Shown here: piece after piece, positions 38,754 through 47,332 of the stretch | Position numbering within the stretch: position 1 is the first letter of the stretch | How the letters are laid out: the number at the start of each line of letters is the position of its first letter | Origin: an uncultured Oligoflexales bacterium | Lineage (GTDB): Bacteria; Bdellovibrionota_B; Oligoflexia; Oligoflexales; JAPPIL01 | Assembly (NCBI GenBank): GCA_958296095.1 | Contig: OY282434.1 | Span: 620,001 to 684,000, forward strand | Length of the DNA stretch: 64,000 nt | Reading direction: 5' to 3' | The notes under the pieces: model-generated | The model's database searches: none | What the model was told of the DNA's origin: nothing | What the model saw: the letters and a program-made list of their open reading frames with translations, nothing else | Position numbers and translations under genes: made by a program

Positions 38754-39848
38754 TTAATTTTTTAATTTTCGCTTGATTGCCGTCAGCTCTTTCTTGGTCA
38801 ATTTCAAAAATTTGCACACCTGAGCCTCAGGCACGCCATCGCTAAGCATTAGCTGGGCAGCCTCCATCTGCTTTTGCTCGACGCCCTTCTGCAAACCCAA
38901 CTGTTCGCCCTTCTGCAAACCCAGCTGTTCACCCTGCTCGATGCCCAGCTGCTTGCCCTGCTCGATGCCCAGCTGCTTGCCCTTCTGCAAGCCGCGTCGC
39001 TCAGCTCGCTCCAGTCCAAAATACATCGTTGGCACGAATCGCTCCTCCTCTCGCTTGTGCGGCCAGCGCTTACGATCAACACGATCAAAATCCTGGCACC
39101 TCACCCCCCTATCGGCCGCATCACAATAATCCATTAGCATGTTGCCCAAAAACTGCCCCTCTCCTCGTTCAAGCCCTTCAATTTTCTCAATGATCAAGGC
39201 TATCTTATCTTCGTCCATACCCCACAACTCCGCCATAACATAGATGATGATAGCACTGCTCCCCGCCTTCGTCCACAGCTCGCTGAGGGGCGGTTTTCTG
39301 AGATTGAATACCTTGCAGCGCATCACCGGCAAGTCCTCCGCAAGCGCTGCCAGCTCTGGCGGAATCTCCTCGCTGCCAAACTCCCAACTGAGGTAATCCT
39401 GTGGCGGCTCGTAGTCCTTATCCTCGCAACACAGCAAAATTACAGGAATAATCAACTCATAGGGTTCGCCTGGCTGCCTCGTTCGCCTTTTGCTGCGCGC
39501 CTTGCATTCCGCCACGTAATACTCCATGGCTTGCAAGACAGCATCACGATCCTTGTAGCTCTTATGCTCAAGAATTATTGACAGGATGACGATCCTGTTT
39601 GTGATACCCCACAAAGGTAGCTGCACTATGATGTCGGTGCGTAATTCACCTCCCGGCCCCTTGATAAGCACACTGTCTCTGATGACCAGCTTATCGACAA
39701 CAAACATAGCAAAGGCCGCCTCTGAAAAAACTAATCGCAATAATCCAATAAGATATTTCTTTTGTTTGAAAACCATCTTAAAGAATTCATCATGGGGATT
39801 GTGAGATCTTCTCCTAGCTCTTTTTACAGATCGCTTTCGCTTGACCAC
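38754..39848 (-). CDS. Rpn-family recombination-promoting nuclease, copy 1
   Basis: About 364 residues. The PD-(D/E)xK core is intact: Asp in ELRTDIIVQLP and ExK in SIILEHKSYKD (about 75-100). The C-terminal part has 8-residue repeats (KQLGIEQG, EQLGLQKG) and a conserved tail ending LTKKELTAIKRKLKN. The family (E. coli RpnA type) makes DNA endonucleases that promote recombination; some act in phage defence. GTG at 39848 has GGAGG seven bases upstream. Bracketed by repeats on both sides. Confidence 0.9.
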   Translation of the reverse strand: MVKRKRSVKRARRRSHNPHDEFFKMVFKQKKYLIGLLRLVFSEAAFAMFVVDKLVIRDSVLIKGPGGELRTDIIVQLPLWGITNRIVILSIILEHKSYKDRDAVLQAMEYYVAECKARSKRRTRQPGEPYELIIPVILLCCEDKDYEPPQDYLSWEFGSEEIPPELAALAEDLPVMRCKVFNLRKPPLSELWTKAGSSAIIIYVMAELWGMDEDKIALIIEKIEGLERGEGQFLGNMLMDYCDAADRGVRCQDFDRVDRKRWPHKREEERFVPTMYFGLERAERRGLQKGKQLGIEQGKQLGIEQGEQLGLQKGEQLGLQKGVEQKQMEAAQLMLSDGVPEAQVCKFLKLTKKELTAIKRKLKN

Positions 39849-39887
39849 CAAGTCACCTCCATAAATTTACTGAATGCACTCAGGGAT

Positions 39888-39893
39888 AGTATA
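39888..39893 (-). promoter_or_regulatory. Extended -10 (TGCTATACT) before rpn copy 1
   Basis: TATACT with an upstream TG lies 40 bp before the start codon. The same element is at 60365-60370 before rpn copy 3. The -35 region would fall inside the flanking repeat. Confidence 0.45.
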
Positions 39894-39894
39894 G

Positions 39895-40100
39895 CATTTC
39901 TGCGCCAGCTGCGCTGCGACTTTTTGTCCCGCTCGCTTCCTAGCTCCGCTCGCTGCTTGCTACGCACGACTCTTTGTAACGCTCGCTTCCTAGCTCGCTG
40001 CATGTTCTCAGGCCACTCTGCGCGCCCTCTCTGCTTGCGCCCAAGTCTCTCGGCGGTTGCGTTCAGGCTTGAGCTGCTCGTAATGGCTCGAACCCCTCGA
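39895..40100. repeat. Dispersed modular repeat at 5' side of rpn copy 1
   Basis: It begins CAGCTGCGCTGCG and continues with CGCTCGCTTCCTAGCTC (twice) and the TCTCGGCGGTTGCGTTCAGG module. It ends against the C-terminal end of the lipoprotein gene at 40103. The same CAGCTGCGC junction flanks rpn copy 3. Confidence 0.8.
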
Positions 40101-40102
40101 CT

Positions 40103-40744
40103 TCACTCCTCTTCGAGGAGATCAACCTGTGCTTCGACGGTGACACCTTTGTATTCGGCTTCCAGTGTCAGGCAATCGTGATCACCGCTAACCTCCACAC
40201 CGACATAAAACTGTTCACCAGACGAGAACAGTTTTGCCCTGTTGTCGATAACAGGTATGCGACGCGGGCAATTGTTGAGCTCAGTGCACTCGGGATCACA
40301 TCTATAAGCCTCGCACTCAGGATTACATTCACGACCTTCGCACTCGAAATCACATTCAGGCTTCTCATCAGAGAGCTCATCAACAACGGGGCAAATTATC
40401 GTTGTGTCAAACCAACTCTCTTCGATGTCACCGCCATCATCAGTGACACACTTCAAATAAAAAACGACCTCACCGTGTGCATTGTCACCGCTAAGGCGAG
40501 CTTCAGCTTCAGACACAATACCACCGAGAGAAATGCCAGCCGTAACCTGCAAACCGTCTTTGCTCTCCGTAACCTTTTTAGCACGGTCGAGGGGATCGTT
40601 GCTGGTTGTTTGCTCAGAAGTAGGGTTAGCGTCTAGCTGTTTTTTTGGCAGGGGCGTGGCACTCCCTGCTTGATCTCTGCCGCCCTTACCATTAAGGCAG
40701 GCTACGCATATAACAAAGACCAACAACCAAGGCATAGCACTCAC
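40103..40744 (-). CDS. Cys-rich predicted lipoprotein
   Basis: A 213-residue protein with lipobox ICVAC (Cys16). Residues about 130-165 contain a cluster with Cys every three to five residues (CDFECEGRECNPECEAYRC), which may form a disulfide knot or bind metal. The GTG start overlaps the stop of the upstream gene (GTGA); an ATG three codons later is also possible. The 3' end touches a repeat. Function unknown. Confidence 0.75.
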   Translation of the reverse strand: MSAMPWLLVFVICVACLNGKGGRDQAGSATPLPKKQLDANPTSEQTTSNDPLDRAKKVTESKDGLQVTAGISLGGIVSEAEARLSGDNAHGEVVFYLKCVTDDGGDIEESWFDTTIICPVVDELSDEKPECDFECEGRECNPECEAYRCDPECTELNNCPRRIPVIDNRAKLFSSGEQFYVGVEVSGDHDCLTLEAEYKGVTVEAQVDLLEEE

Positions 40745-41382
40745 ATCTCACAGTTGTGTTCTTTCTTGATGCGCTTGGCGATCCTATTCATATAAGCCGC
40801 GTAAGTCCCATAGGCACGTTTGACCGCATAGAAATATACCTTGATAATCCTTTTGCGCATCTTGTCGTTGAAGGCCGCGTGTTCGGTGTTATAGCGGTCA
40901 ACAAAATCACCGTAATAACCGTTCGCGATTAAATTGCTGTGAGCAGACAATGCACTGCAAGCTTCTAGGTGGTTGTAAAGTTCCCTACTAGAATTACGTC
41001 TCTCTTGGTATTGTATTAGGGTGAGGTAAATATAGCGCACCCTCTGTTCGAGGTTCTGGGCAGTTTTTATCGTCTGCCGGTAAGAACCTATCAATGATGT
41101 ATTGACACTGTTTGCGGTAAACTGCGTAAAACTACAACCAGTACCAGAACTAGGAAGATCATCACTAGTCTCGATGAAACAGTCTGCACCATCTTTAATG
41201 CCGTTGTGTGCGTAAGAATCATGGGCAATGATAACAACCAACATATCCAAGGCATGCGCTAAAGCTGAGGCATAGGTAAACATTTTTTTCGAGCCAGCCC
41301 AATCGGCAAGCCGCTTATCCTGTTCTGCGGCATAGGCGGTTGGCATCGCTAGCAACCAAGTGCCCATCAGTAATTTCTTCAT
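40741..41382 (-). CDS. Predicted exported helical protein, unknown function
   Basis: About 213 residues from the ATG at 41382, which has TGGAGG upstream. A standard signal peptide ends at TAYA before AEQDKRL. The mature chain is mainly helical with four Cys (about residues 75, 90, 150 and 211). No family is recognised. It is coupled to the downstream Cys-rich lipoprotein by a 4-nt overlap, so they may work together outside the cytoplasm. Confidence 0.75.
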   Translation of the reverse strand: MKKLLMGTWLLAMPTAYAAEQDKRLADWAGSKKMFTYASALAHALDMLVVIIAHDSYAHNGIKDGADCFIETSDDLPSSGTGCSFTQFTANSVNTSLIGSYRQTIKTAQNLEQRVRYIYLTLIQYQERRNSSRELYNHLEACSALSAHSNLIANGYYGDFVDRYNTEHAAFNDKMRKRIIKVYFYAVKRAYGTYAAYMNRIAKRIKKEHNCEM

Positions 41383-41456
41383 GTTAGCCTCCATATTGGA
41401 CAATTTACAAAACCACCCTCTAGGTTGTGCATCGGCCGTTTTTTTTTTGCTTGAGC

Positions 41457-41651
41457 CTAAAGTTGTATCTTACAGATATTATTTTGTAATTTTCCAACTT
41501 TCTCCCGCAGGGTGAGCCTGTCAGAGTCAAGCAAGTGTATCGACTTAAGGGGATAGGGCCAGATCAGCTTGTCAAGGCACTTTCCATTTCTCCGACGGCA
41601 CGCAGATCGATTTCTTCTCCCAGAATAAAACGTGCAAGGTCTGCTGGTCAT
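41457..41651 (-). pseudogene. Possible 3' remnant of a PemK/MazF-like toxin
   Basis: The frame's last 40 residues (LDKLIWPYPLKSIHLLDSDR, then LTLREKVGKLQN) follow the pattern at the C-terminus of PemK/MazF toxins (LxxxSxVRxDKIxTLDKxxI..KxGKL). The region upstream in this frame does not look like the toxin core, while a neighbouring frame gives VPSEKWKVP just before, which suggests a frameshift or truncation. The rest of the 41383-41793 space shows no gene. Confidence 0.3.
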
Positions 41652-41793
41652 AGAAGCTCGGAGTAGCTAGCTTTCGTTGGCAAGGGGCAGAGCCGTCCAC
41701 TGAAGGGGGTGATCGTTAGGTGTGGCTAGGATGGCTCAGGATCGATCTTGAGGGATTTTAGGGACGTGGCTTTACGGGGGTATTTTTCGGAGC

Positions 41794-42285
41794 TCAGGCA
41801 TCGTTTATGATCAGCGTTCCCGTAGGCCCGTTCCAGATCGTATTCCAGTAACGCATGATTTCGCGTCCGAGTATAAGGCCACAGCCATTCTCACCCGATG
41901 GGTTCTTGATATGATCTTCCAAGTTGAATGGCCACTGACCATTGCCTAGTGCCGACCCCCGCCTACTTGACAAGTTGCTCCCTACGAAGGACACCGTAAC
42001 TAAATAATCGTAGTAGGTGGGTGAATGGGTATTTGGTTCGGGGGGGTAGGTAGATGTAGGTGACAGCCCCAGGTGCTTGACTACAGACTCGTGAATCATC
42101 GTTCTCCAGGAACTCGTGTCGAGCAAAGCCTGTACTTCCACAGAGTTTATTTTTTTGGTCGAACTATCTTCACCCTCAATTTTAACAGGAACGCATATCC
42201 CGCGTGTCCATGAGGGTTGGGGTGACAACTTAACCTCAATATCCTGGTTACCGCCGTCGATATGTGTAAGAAATAGGCTACCCAT
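41794..42285 (-). CDS. Retropepsin-like aspartic protease
   Basis: A 163-residue protein without a signal peptide. The single catalytic motif VEVQALLDTSSWRTMIHESV (about residues 47-66) has the hydrophobic-LLDT-S/G form of retroviral-type proteases. The C-terminal LILGREIMRYWNTIWNGPTG matches the second conserved part (LGxDxL...YDGPxG). Such enzymes dimerise to make the active site. It lies 27 nt after an HTH-like gene on the same strand and seems to form a two-gene operon. Ser in place of the usual Gly after DT is a variation. Confidence 0.65.
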   Translation of the reverse strand: MGSLFLTHIDGGNQDIEVKLSPQPSWTRGICVPVKIEGEDSSTKKINSVEVQALLDTSSWRTMIHESVVKHLGLSPTSTYPPEPNTHSPTYYDYLVTVSFVGSNLSSRRGSALGNGQWPFNLEDHIKNPSGENGCGLILGREIMRYWNTIWNGPTGTLIINDA

Positions 42286-42312
42286 AGTTATCTCACCGGC
42301 TGTGGCGTGTGA

Positions 42313-42825
42313 TTATCCCCACTTAAGATTAGAAGTAGCGATGTCCTCCGCATTGGGCACAGCTCCCCTTAACACGTAGGATATTGGTTTGCCCACTATC
42401 AGCTGACGTGGCGTGTTTTTGGATGACCAGTTTTTGTTGTGGTTCTCGATGGAATTTATGTCTATCAGAATTAATTTTTGATCCAAATTTCTAAGAAATC
42501 TTGGAATATTAACTTTGTCCTCGTTGTCCATATACTTCAGATCAGCAATATCTTTGCCAGTTATGGGCATAAGGTTCAAGCGTGACAGATAGTCTTTAGG
42601 CATCGAAACACAGGTGTCACCGTTGACAAATGCAACCACCTCCGACTCCGAAAGAGACAGTTTTTCTGCCACCCACTCAGCGTCCATCTTACGGATGGCG
42701 GATCGCACCGCCTCATGCACATCGCCGTCACATTCTGCAAGCTCGTACAGAAACATAGTTTTGGCAAAGCTTTTCTTGCGCATTTTTTGGGCTATGTCCC
42801 TGGCAAACGATCCCTTTTTTGGCAT
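42313..42825 (-). CDS. Hypothetical protein with HTH-like segment
   Basis: A 170-residue cytoplasmic protein. WVAEKLSLSESEVVAFVNG (about residues 51-69) has the spacing of a helix-turn-helix. The C-terminal half is not recognised. ATG has GGAGG seven bases upstream. It is followed by a retropepsin-like gene, so it could be a regulator or a substrate of that protease, by position only. Upstream there are only remnants and repeats, giving the locus an accessory character. Confidence 0.6.
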   Translation of the reverse strand: MPKKGSFARDIAQKMRKKSFAKTMFLYELAECDGDVHEAVRSAIRKMDAEWVAEKLSLSESEVVAFVNGDTCVSMPKDYLSRLNLMPITGKDIADLKYMDNEDKVNIPRFLRNLDQKLILIDINSIENHNKNWSSKNTPRQLIVGKPISYVLRGAVPNAEDIATSNLKWG

Positions 42826-42955
42826 AGGAATTCCTCCAAATATTTTTTTGCATTCTTAATAGCCCTGTCTTGCTTTCTCTCTTTCCCAAAATACATTCCC
42901 CCCGAGCAAGTCCCCCGACAGGCTACAGAAAATTTCACTGAGTATCAACTACTAG

Positions 42956-43338
42956 CTAACACAACTTTCCCCACAAGCTCTCGCAATACTCCACAGCTCC
43001 CTCACGCCGCACCTTGCCACCACCGATACGGCTAACCTGTGCACACCCTGCTTGCCTGCGGTGCATTTTCGCATCGGCAACGGATATGCGTGGCGCGGCC
43101 AATTTGGTCTCGAAGGAGCATATCCACGAGCCGTCCTCCCTGATTTCACTGCGAGCAACCCCGTCTCGATTGATCCGATTCCGCTCCCGTCTGTCGTGTT
43201 CGAGTTTTTCTCGCCTCTCGTTGTGGCCGTCGCCTTTGTCATGTGGTTGCCGGTCATCAGTGCCATTTTTTTGGTGCAGGCCGAGGTAATTGCTCGCAGC
43301 AGAGCGAAAATTGCCAGCAAGATTGAGGGAGCACGCAT
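42956..43338 (-). pseudogene. Frameshifted lipoprotein gene (break at a run of seven A)
   Basis: The ATG at 43338 opens a clear lipoprotein signal (MRAPSILLAIFALLRAITSA then Cys21). Directly after the Cys, the minus strand has ACC-AAAAAAA-TGGC. In the present frame the sequence is low-quality; one extra A would give KKNGTDDRQPHDKGDG and a charged domain with four Cys ending at TAG 42956. This means either a broken gene or phase-variable expression. No gene is seen in 43339-43684. Confidence 0.5.
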
Positions 43339-43684
43339 TCCGTTTGTTTCTAGTTGTCTGTATGGCTTATCGGCTGGAAGGGGATGGTGCTTGAAGGGGC
43401 AAATAAGGTTGGTGGTATCAGGGAGTTGGGTCACGATAATTGACAAAGTGGGTTTGTCGCTGTAGCAAGCCGCTGTCGTCGTATTGCGGGATGTGATTGT
43501 TAATCGGTCGCGGAGTGTAGCCACCCCCCACTATCGGTACACTTAGTTGGTTTACTAGTTGGTTTTCCTCAGTTACGATTGTCAATGTATCGACGAATCC
43601 TCCATATGTTGCTCATCACGACATATCTTCACAAAGCGGCGCAGGGCAGGAAAATTACCATCGACGGCAAAGCAAACATAGGGG

Positions 43685-44830
43685 TATGTGCCCAGCTACG
43701 CACGACTCTTTGTATCGCTCGCTTTCTAGCTCATCGCTACGCGATGCTGTTTGTATCGCTCGCTTTCTAGCTCGCTGCTTGTGCTCTGATCTCCCTGTAC
43801 TGCGTTCAGGCTTGCCTCAGATCTCTCTGCCCGCCCTCAGACTTCTCGCAGTTGCCCCCACCTCTTGCCTACCGAGAGCTCCATGAACGGCGCGGCGAGG
43901 CCGTACGAAAACCCGACCATAAATACTGCCATATTGCTGTGAGATTATGCTTTTAGATAAAGCATGTGCCTATACCTGTTGTGGTCGGGTTTCTCGGTAG
44001 GGCTGCGCCTCGCCAAGACAACGGAGACATGTGCTACGCATGGCTCTTTGTATCGCTCGTCTACGAGACTGTTTGCCGCTTTCTCGCGCCGTGGCGCGGC
44101 TTTTTGTAACGCTCGCTTCGCTCGCTCTACGATGCTTTTTTGCCGCTTCCTAGCTCCCTCATCGCTACGCGATGCTGTTTGTATCGCTCGCTTTCTAGCT
44201 CGCTTCGCTCGCTACGCTGCTTTTTGTATCGCTCGTCTACGAGGCTTTTTGCCGCTTTCTAGCTCCCCGCTCGCTGCATGTTCTCAGGCCACTCTGCGCG
44301 CCCCCTCTGCTTGCGACCAAGTCTCTCGCTCTTGCGTTCAAGCTTGCCCACCGAGAGATCCATGAACGGCGCGGCGAGGCCGTTCGCTCCGCTGCGCCGT
44401 GGCGCGCGGCTTTTTGTAACGCTCGCTTTCTAGCTCGCTGCTTATCCTCTAGTCTCTCTGCATCCTCTCGCTGCTTGCGCTCAGATCTCCCTGTATTGCG
44501 TTCAGGCTTGCCCACAAGCCTCCCTGCATGTACTTGCACCTAACTCAAGGGCGAGTTTCTCGCTGATCGGCTTTTTTGCCGCTTGCTAGCTCCACTGTGC
44601 CGTGGCGCGCTACGCGCTACGCGGCTCCTTGTAACGCTCGCTTCCTAGCTCATCGCTACGCGATGCTGTTTGTATCGCTCGCTTCCTAGCTCGCTGCATG
44701 TTCTCAGGCCACTCTGCGCGCCCTCTCTGCTTGCGCCCAAGTCTCTCGGCTATTGCGTTCAGGCTTGCCTACCGAGAGCTCCATGAAGGGTGCGGAGAGA
44801 GCTGTAGTGACCCCATAAGAAAGAAACAGG
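43685..44830. repeat. Dispersed modular repeat island with complete core module
   Basis: It holds the clearest core module: GCCTACCGAGA 43867-43877, GGCGAGGCC 43894-43902, AAACCCGACCA 43909-43919, TGGTCGGGTTT 43982-43992, TCTCGGTAGG 43992-44001 and GCCTCGCC 44007-44014. Many copies of the CGCTCGCTT-TCTAGCTC module and CATCGCTACGCGATG palindromes follow (near 43734, 44160 and 44653). It ends with CTACCGAGAGCTCCATGAA near 44769, about 75 bp from the ricT stop. Confidence 0.9.
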
Positions 44831-44862
44831 ACATTGCCATTACACAAGCTTCAGACGGCGTT

Positions 44863-45741
44863 CTAAAGCAAATCCTGCAAGTCCAGATCCTCGCCCCAGC
44901 TCTGGTCGTCGTCGGGTTTTTCTGACTTGCTTGCCCGACCGGACGGTTGCAGCACCTTGACATCTTGAGCGGCGACGTGGAGGTATTCGTTGTTTTCGCT
45001 TTCCACCATCAGCATTTCGTTGAGTAGGTCAACTTTGCTGACCGTGCCTTTGAGGCTATTGCTGATGATCTCAACGCGCGCCCCTTTCTCTGGCAGTTCG
45101 CGGCGCAGGGCCGTGTAGGTTTCGTTTTCGTATTTCAAACAGCACAGTAGTCGTCCACAGCCGCCGCTGACTTTGCCTGGGTTGAGGGCAAGGTTTTGGT
45201 TTTTTGCCATGCGGGTGGAAACAGGCAAGAAGTCCCGCAGAAAGCTGGAGCAGCAGTATTCACGCCCGCACACCCCCAGGCCACCGAGCAGTTTGGTTTC
45301 ATTGCGCGGCCCGACTTGCTTCAGCTCAACCCGCAGTTTCAGTCCCGCGGCGATCTCCTTGACCAGCTTGCGGAAGTCCACCCGCCCTGGGGCTGAGAAA
45401 TAGACGACAATCTTATTGCCGCTGAACTGCACCTCAACCTGGAGCACTTTCATGTTGAGCTCTAGTTGGGTAATTTTTTTTTGGACGAAAGCCTGTGCCT
45501 CGTCAGCGCTGATGCGTCCTTCTTTCAGGTCGCCTGCGGTAGCTTTTCTGATGACGGGCTTGATCTTTCTTTCGCGGTCTTTCTTGTAAATGAGACGCAC
45601 AACCTTGGCGAGGCTCAAGCCGCGATCGGTATCGACCACCACCATATCTCCGACCAGCAGCAGCATACGCTCCTGCACGGCAAAGTGGTAAATTTTGCCC
45701 GCCCGTTTGAACTGTACCACTGCCAAGTTGTTATAGGTCAT
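44863..45741 (-). CDS. ricT: PSP1-domain protein, RicT (YaaT) family
   Basis: A 292-residue cytoplasmic protein with the PSP1 C-terminal domain and its cysteine signature (CGREYCCSSFL and GGCGRLLCCLKYE, about residues 163-206), ligands for an iron-sulfur cluster in RicAFT of Bacillus. In that system it influences RNase Y-dependent mRNA maturation; the role in proteobacteria is not settled. The acidic C-terminal tail is not conserved in the family. Its ATG overlaps the holB stop by 4 nt. tmk-holB-ricT is a widely conserved order. Confidence 0.88.
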   Translation of the reverse strand: MTYNNLAVVQFKRAGKIYHFAVQERMLLLVGDMVVVDTDRGLSLAKVVRLIYKKDRERKIKPVIRKATAGDLKEGRISADEAQAFVQKKITQLELNMKVLQVEVQFSGNKIVVYFSAPGRVDFRKLVKEIAAGLKLRVELKQVGPRNETKLLGGLGVCGREYCCSSFLRDFLPVSTRMAKNQNLALNPGKVSGGCGRLLCCLKYENETYTALRRELPEKGARVEIISNSLKGTVSKVDLLNEMLMVESENNEYLHVAAQDVKVLQPSGRASKSEKPDDDQSWGEDLDLQDLL

Positions 45742-46550
45742 GGTCGCACCCCCTCGCCACGCGCAGGTGATTGTGGCTCAGCTCCACCTGCATGCAGCAG
45801 ACTCTCAATACCTAGCTGTGTATTCAAACTTATCCGCTGTTGCAAGAGCTGCTTCACGCTGTGTAAGCGGCTGCGACGCGCGGTGTGCCGCATCCCCCCC
45901 TTGTCGCCGCGGCCGAGCACGGCACGATAGCTGCGGTTGAGATGCTGTTCATAGAAAAATACAAATTCCTGCAGACTGCACTTGCTGTCTCGCAGTTTTT
46001 TCAGCAATGGCTGGCGTTGTGACCATTGCGGGGCGGCGAGCAACTGCTCGAATTGTGCGGTAAAACTGCTGCAGGGCGGTTCACCTTCATCCCGCAACAA
46101 AAAGTGAAAGCAGCGCGAGGTGACGGTCGGTAGCAGTTGCCCATAGCGGGTTGAAGTGAGAAAAATGTAGGCAGTCGGCGGTGGTTCTTCGAGAATTTTG
46201 AGCAGTTTGTTGGCTGCCTGACGACTTATCTGATGTACAGCTCGCACAATAGCGACTCGGCTGCCTCCCAGCAGAGGCAGGAAGCTCTGCATGCGGCTTA
46301 CTTCTGCCACGCCAAAACTTTCCTGCTCGGCATCGTAGCGCAACACATCATCGTGGTGGTGGTGGTCAAGTGCACGGCAAGAAACACAGACACCACAGCC
46401 ATTGCGGTGGTGGCAGAGTAGCTGGCGCAACAGGTCATCCAGCAGCTCGTCGGCAGGCATGCCCTCACGTCCGTAAAACAGCACTACTTGCGGCAGTCTT
46501 TGCTGTTGTAGCAGGGTGGTGAGCACCTGGCGTGCCGGGCCTAGTTCCAT
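45738..46550 (-). CDS. holB: DNA polymerase III delta' subunit
   Basis: About 270 residues, part of the clamp loader. The zinc-finger-like Cys set (CHHRNGCGVCVSC, about 45-58) and VSRMQSFLPLLGG, ANKLLKILEEPP and LPTVTSRC are typical. The P-loop is degenerate (GREGMPADEL, no GKT), as usual for delta' in many bacteria. ATG at 46550 has GGGGAG five bases upstream; a GTG four codons earlier is possible. It overlaps both neighbours, tmk and ricT. Confidence 0.9.
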   Translation of the reverse strand: MELGPARQVLTTLLQQQRLPQVVLFYGREGMPADELLDDLLRQLLCHHRNGCGVCVSCRALDHHHHDDVLRYDAEQESFGVAEVSRMQSFLPLLGGSRVAIVRAVHQISRQAANKLLKILEEPPPTAYIFLTSTRYGQLLPTVTSRCFHFLLRDEGEPPCSSFTAQFEQLLAAPQWSQRQPLLKKLRDSKCSLQEFVFFYEQHLNRSYRAVLGRGDKGGMRHTARRSRLHSVKQLLQQRISLNTQLGIESLLHAGGAEPQSPARGEGVRP

Positions 46551-47197
46551 TTTTCTCCCCACCTCTCTTGTATGCGGTGCAAAACTTCTGCCGCCGCGTC
46601 GCTGACCTGTAGGTCGGAGGTATCCAGGCAGACGAAGCGGGTGTCGTCACGATTGCACAGTGCTTTGAAATGGTTTTGAATGCGATCGTGTTCGCTTTCT
46701 CGTTGGGGGTCATAGCGCATGACCGCATCGTGGTTGTTACGAGCTGCAAGGCGTTGTTTAACTACTGCGTAGTTGCTGGTGAGCACGACGGTCAGGTCAG
46801 GCACGATACCAAAGGTTGTCATGGCGATGACTTGCTCAATGGCCTCAGCTGGCAGCCCCCCGATACAGCCTTGATACACCCTGGTCGAGTCGGCAAAGCG
46901 ATCGCACAGCACAACCTGGCCTGCTTGCAAGGCGGGAGCGATGAACTGTTGCACATGCTGGGCACGTCCCGCGGAGACCAGCATCAGCTCGGCTGCCGTC
47001 GTTAGCTTTTCAGTGTCGGGGTCTTGGTTGCGGAAAATAGTGCGGATACGATCCGCGAGCGGTGTCCCGCCTGGCTCTCTGGAACTGACGACGGGCAAGC
47101 CCTGGGCGTGCATGACATCCCGCAATACTTGCACCAGGCAGGTTTTGCCCGTCCCTTCGCTACCCTCGATGGTGATAAACTTGCCGCGCACACCCAA
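46541..47197 (-). CDS. tmk: Thymidylate kinase
   Basis: A 218-residue kinase that phosphorylates dTMP to dTDP. The P-loop GSEGTGKT (about 12-19), the DR(Y/F/H) motif in LCDRFADST, and the REPGGT motif (41-46) are present. It starts with TTG (47197) or GTG two codons later. It is the first gene of the tmk-holB-ricT cluster. The upstream 130 bp is shared with the divergent Ser/Thr kinase gene. Confidence 0.94.
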   Translation of the reverse strand: MGVRGKFITIEGSEGTGKTCLVQVLRDVMHAQGLPVVSSREPGGTPLADRIRTIFRNQDPDTEKLTTAAELMLVSAGRAQHVQQFIAPALQAGQVVLCDRFADSTRVYQGCIGGLPAEAIEQVIAMTTFGIVPDLTVVLTSNYAVVKQRLAARNNHDAVMRYDPQRESEHDRIQNHFKALCNRDDTRFVCLDTSDLQVSDAAAEVLHRIQERWGEKWN

Positions 47198-47332
47198 CTC
47201 GTAGCAATTCGCCCGCAGCAGCTATGTATCAGATGTAGTGGTTTTTTTCTATCCGCTTCGCTGGCCAGTAAATTTTTTCAGCAAATTCACCGATAGAGGC
47301 GGTGAACAGCGTCTTTTTTAATTTATGAGAGC

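Noticed and set aside
38754-39848. Insertion sequence with inverted ends and target duplication for rpn
   Set aside because: Rpn proteins are often labelled transposases, but no terminal inverted repeats with target-site duplications were found; only shared junctions with the dispersed repeat are visible.
41420-41445. Rho-independent terminator from CGGCCG followed by a T run
   Set aside because: The stem is only a 6-bp palindrome without loop and no plus-strand gene ends before it, so a terminator role is not supported.
43052-43465. 137-codon plus-strand frame with hydrophobic middle
   Set aside because: It is antisense to the lipoprotein signal and Cys domain at 42956-43338; the hydrophobic part is the complement of charged codons, and there is no ribosome binding site.
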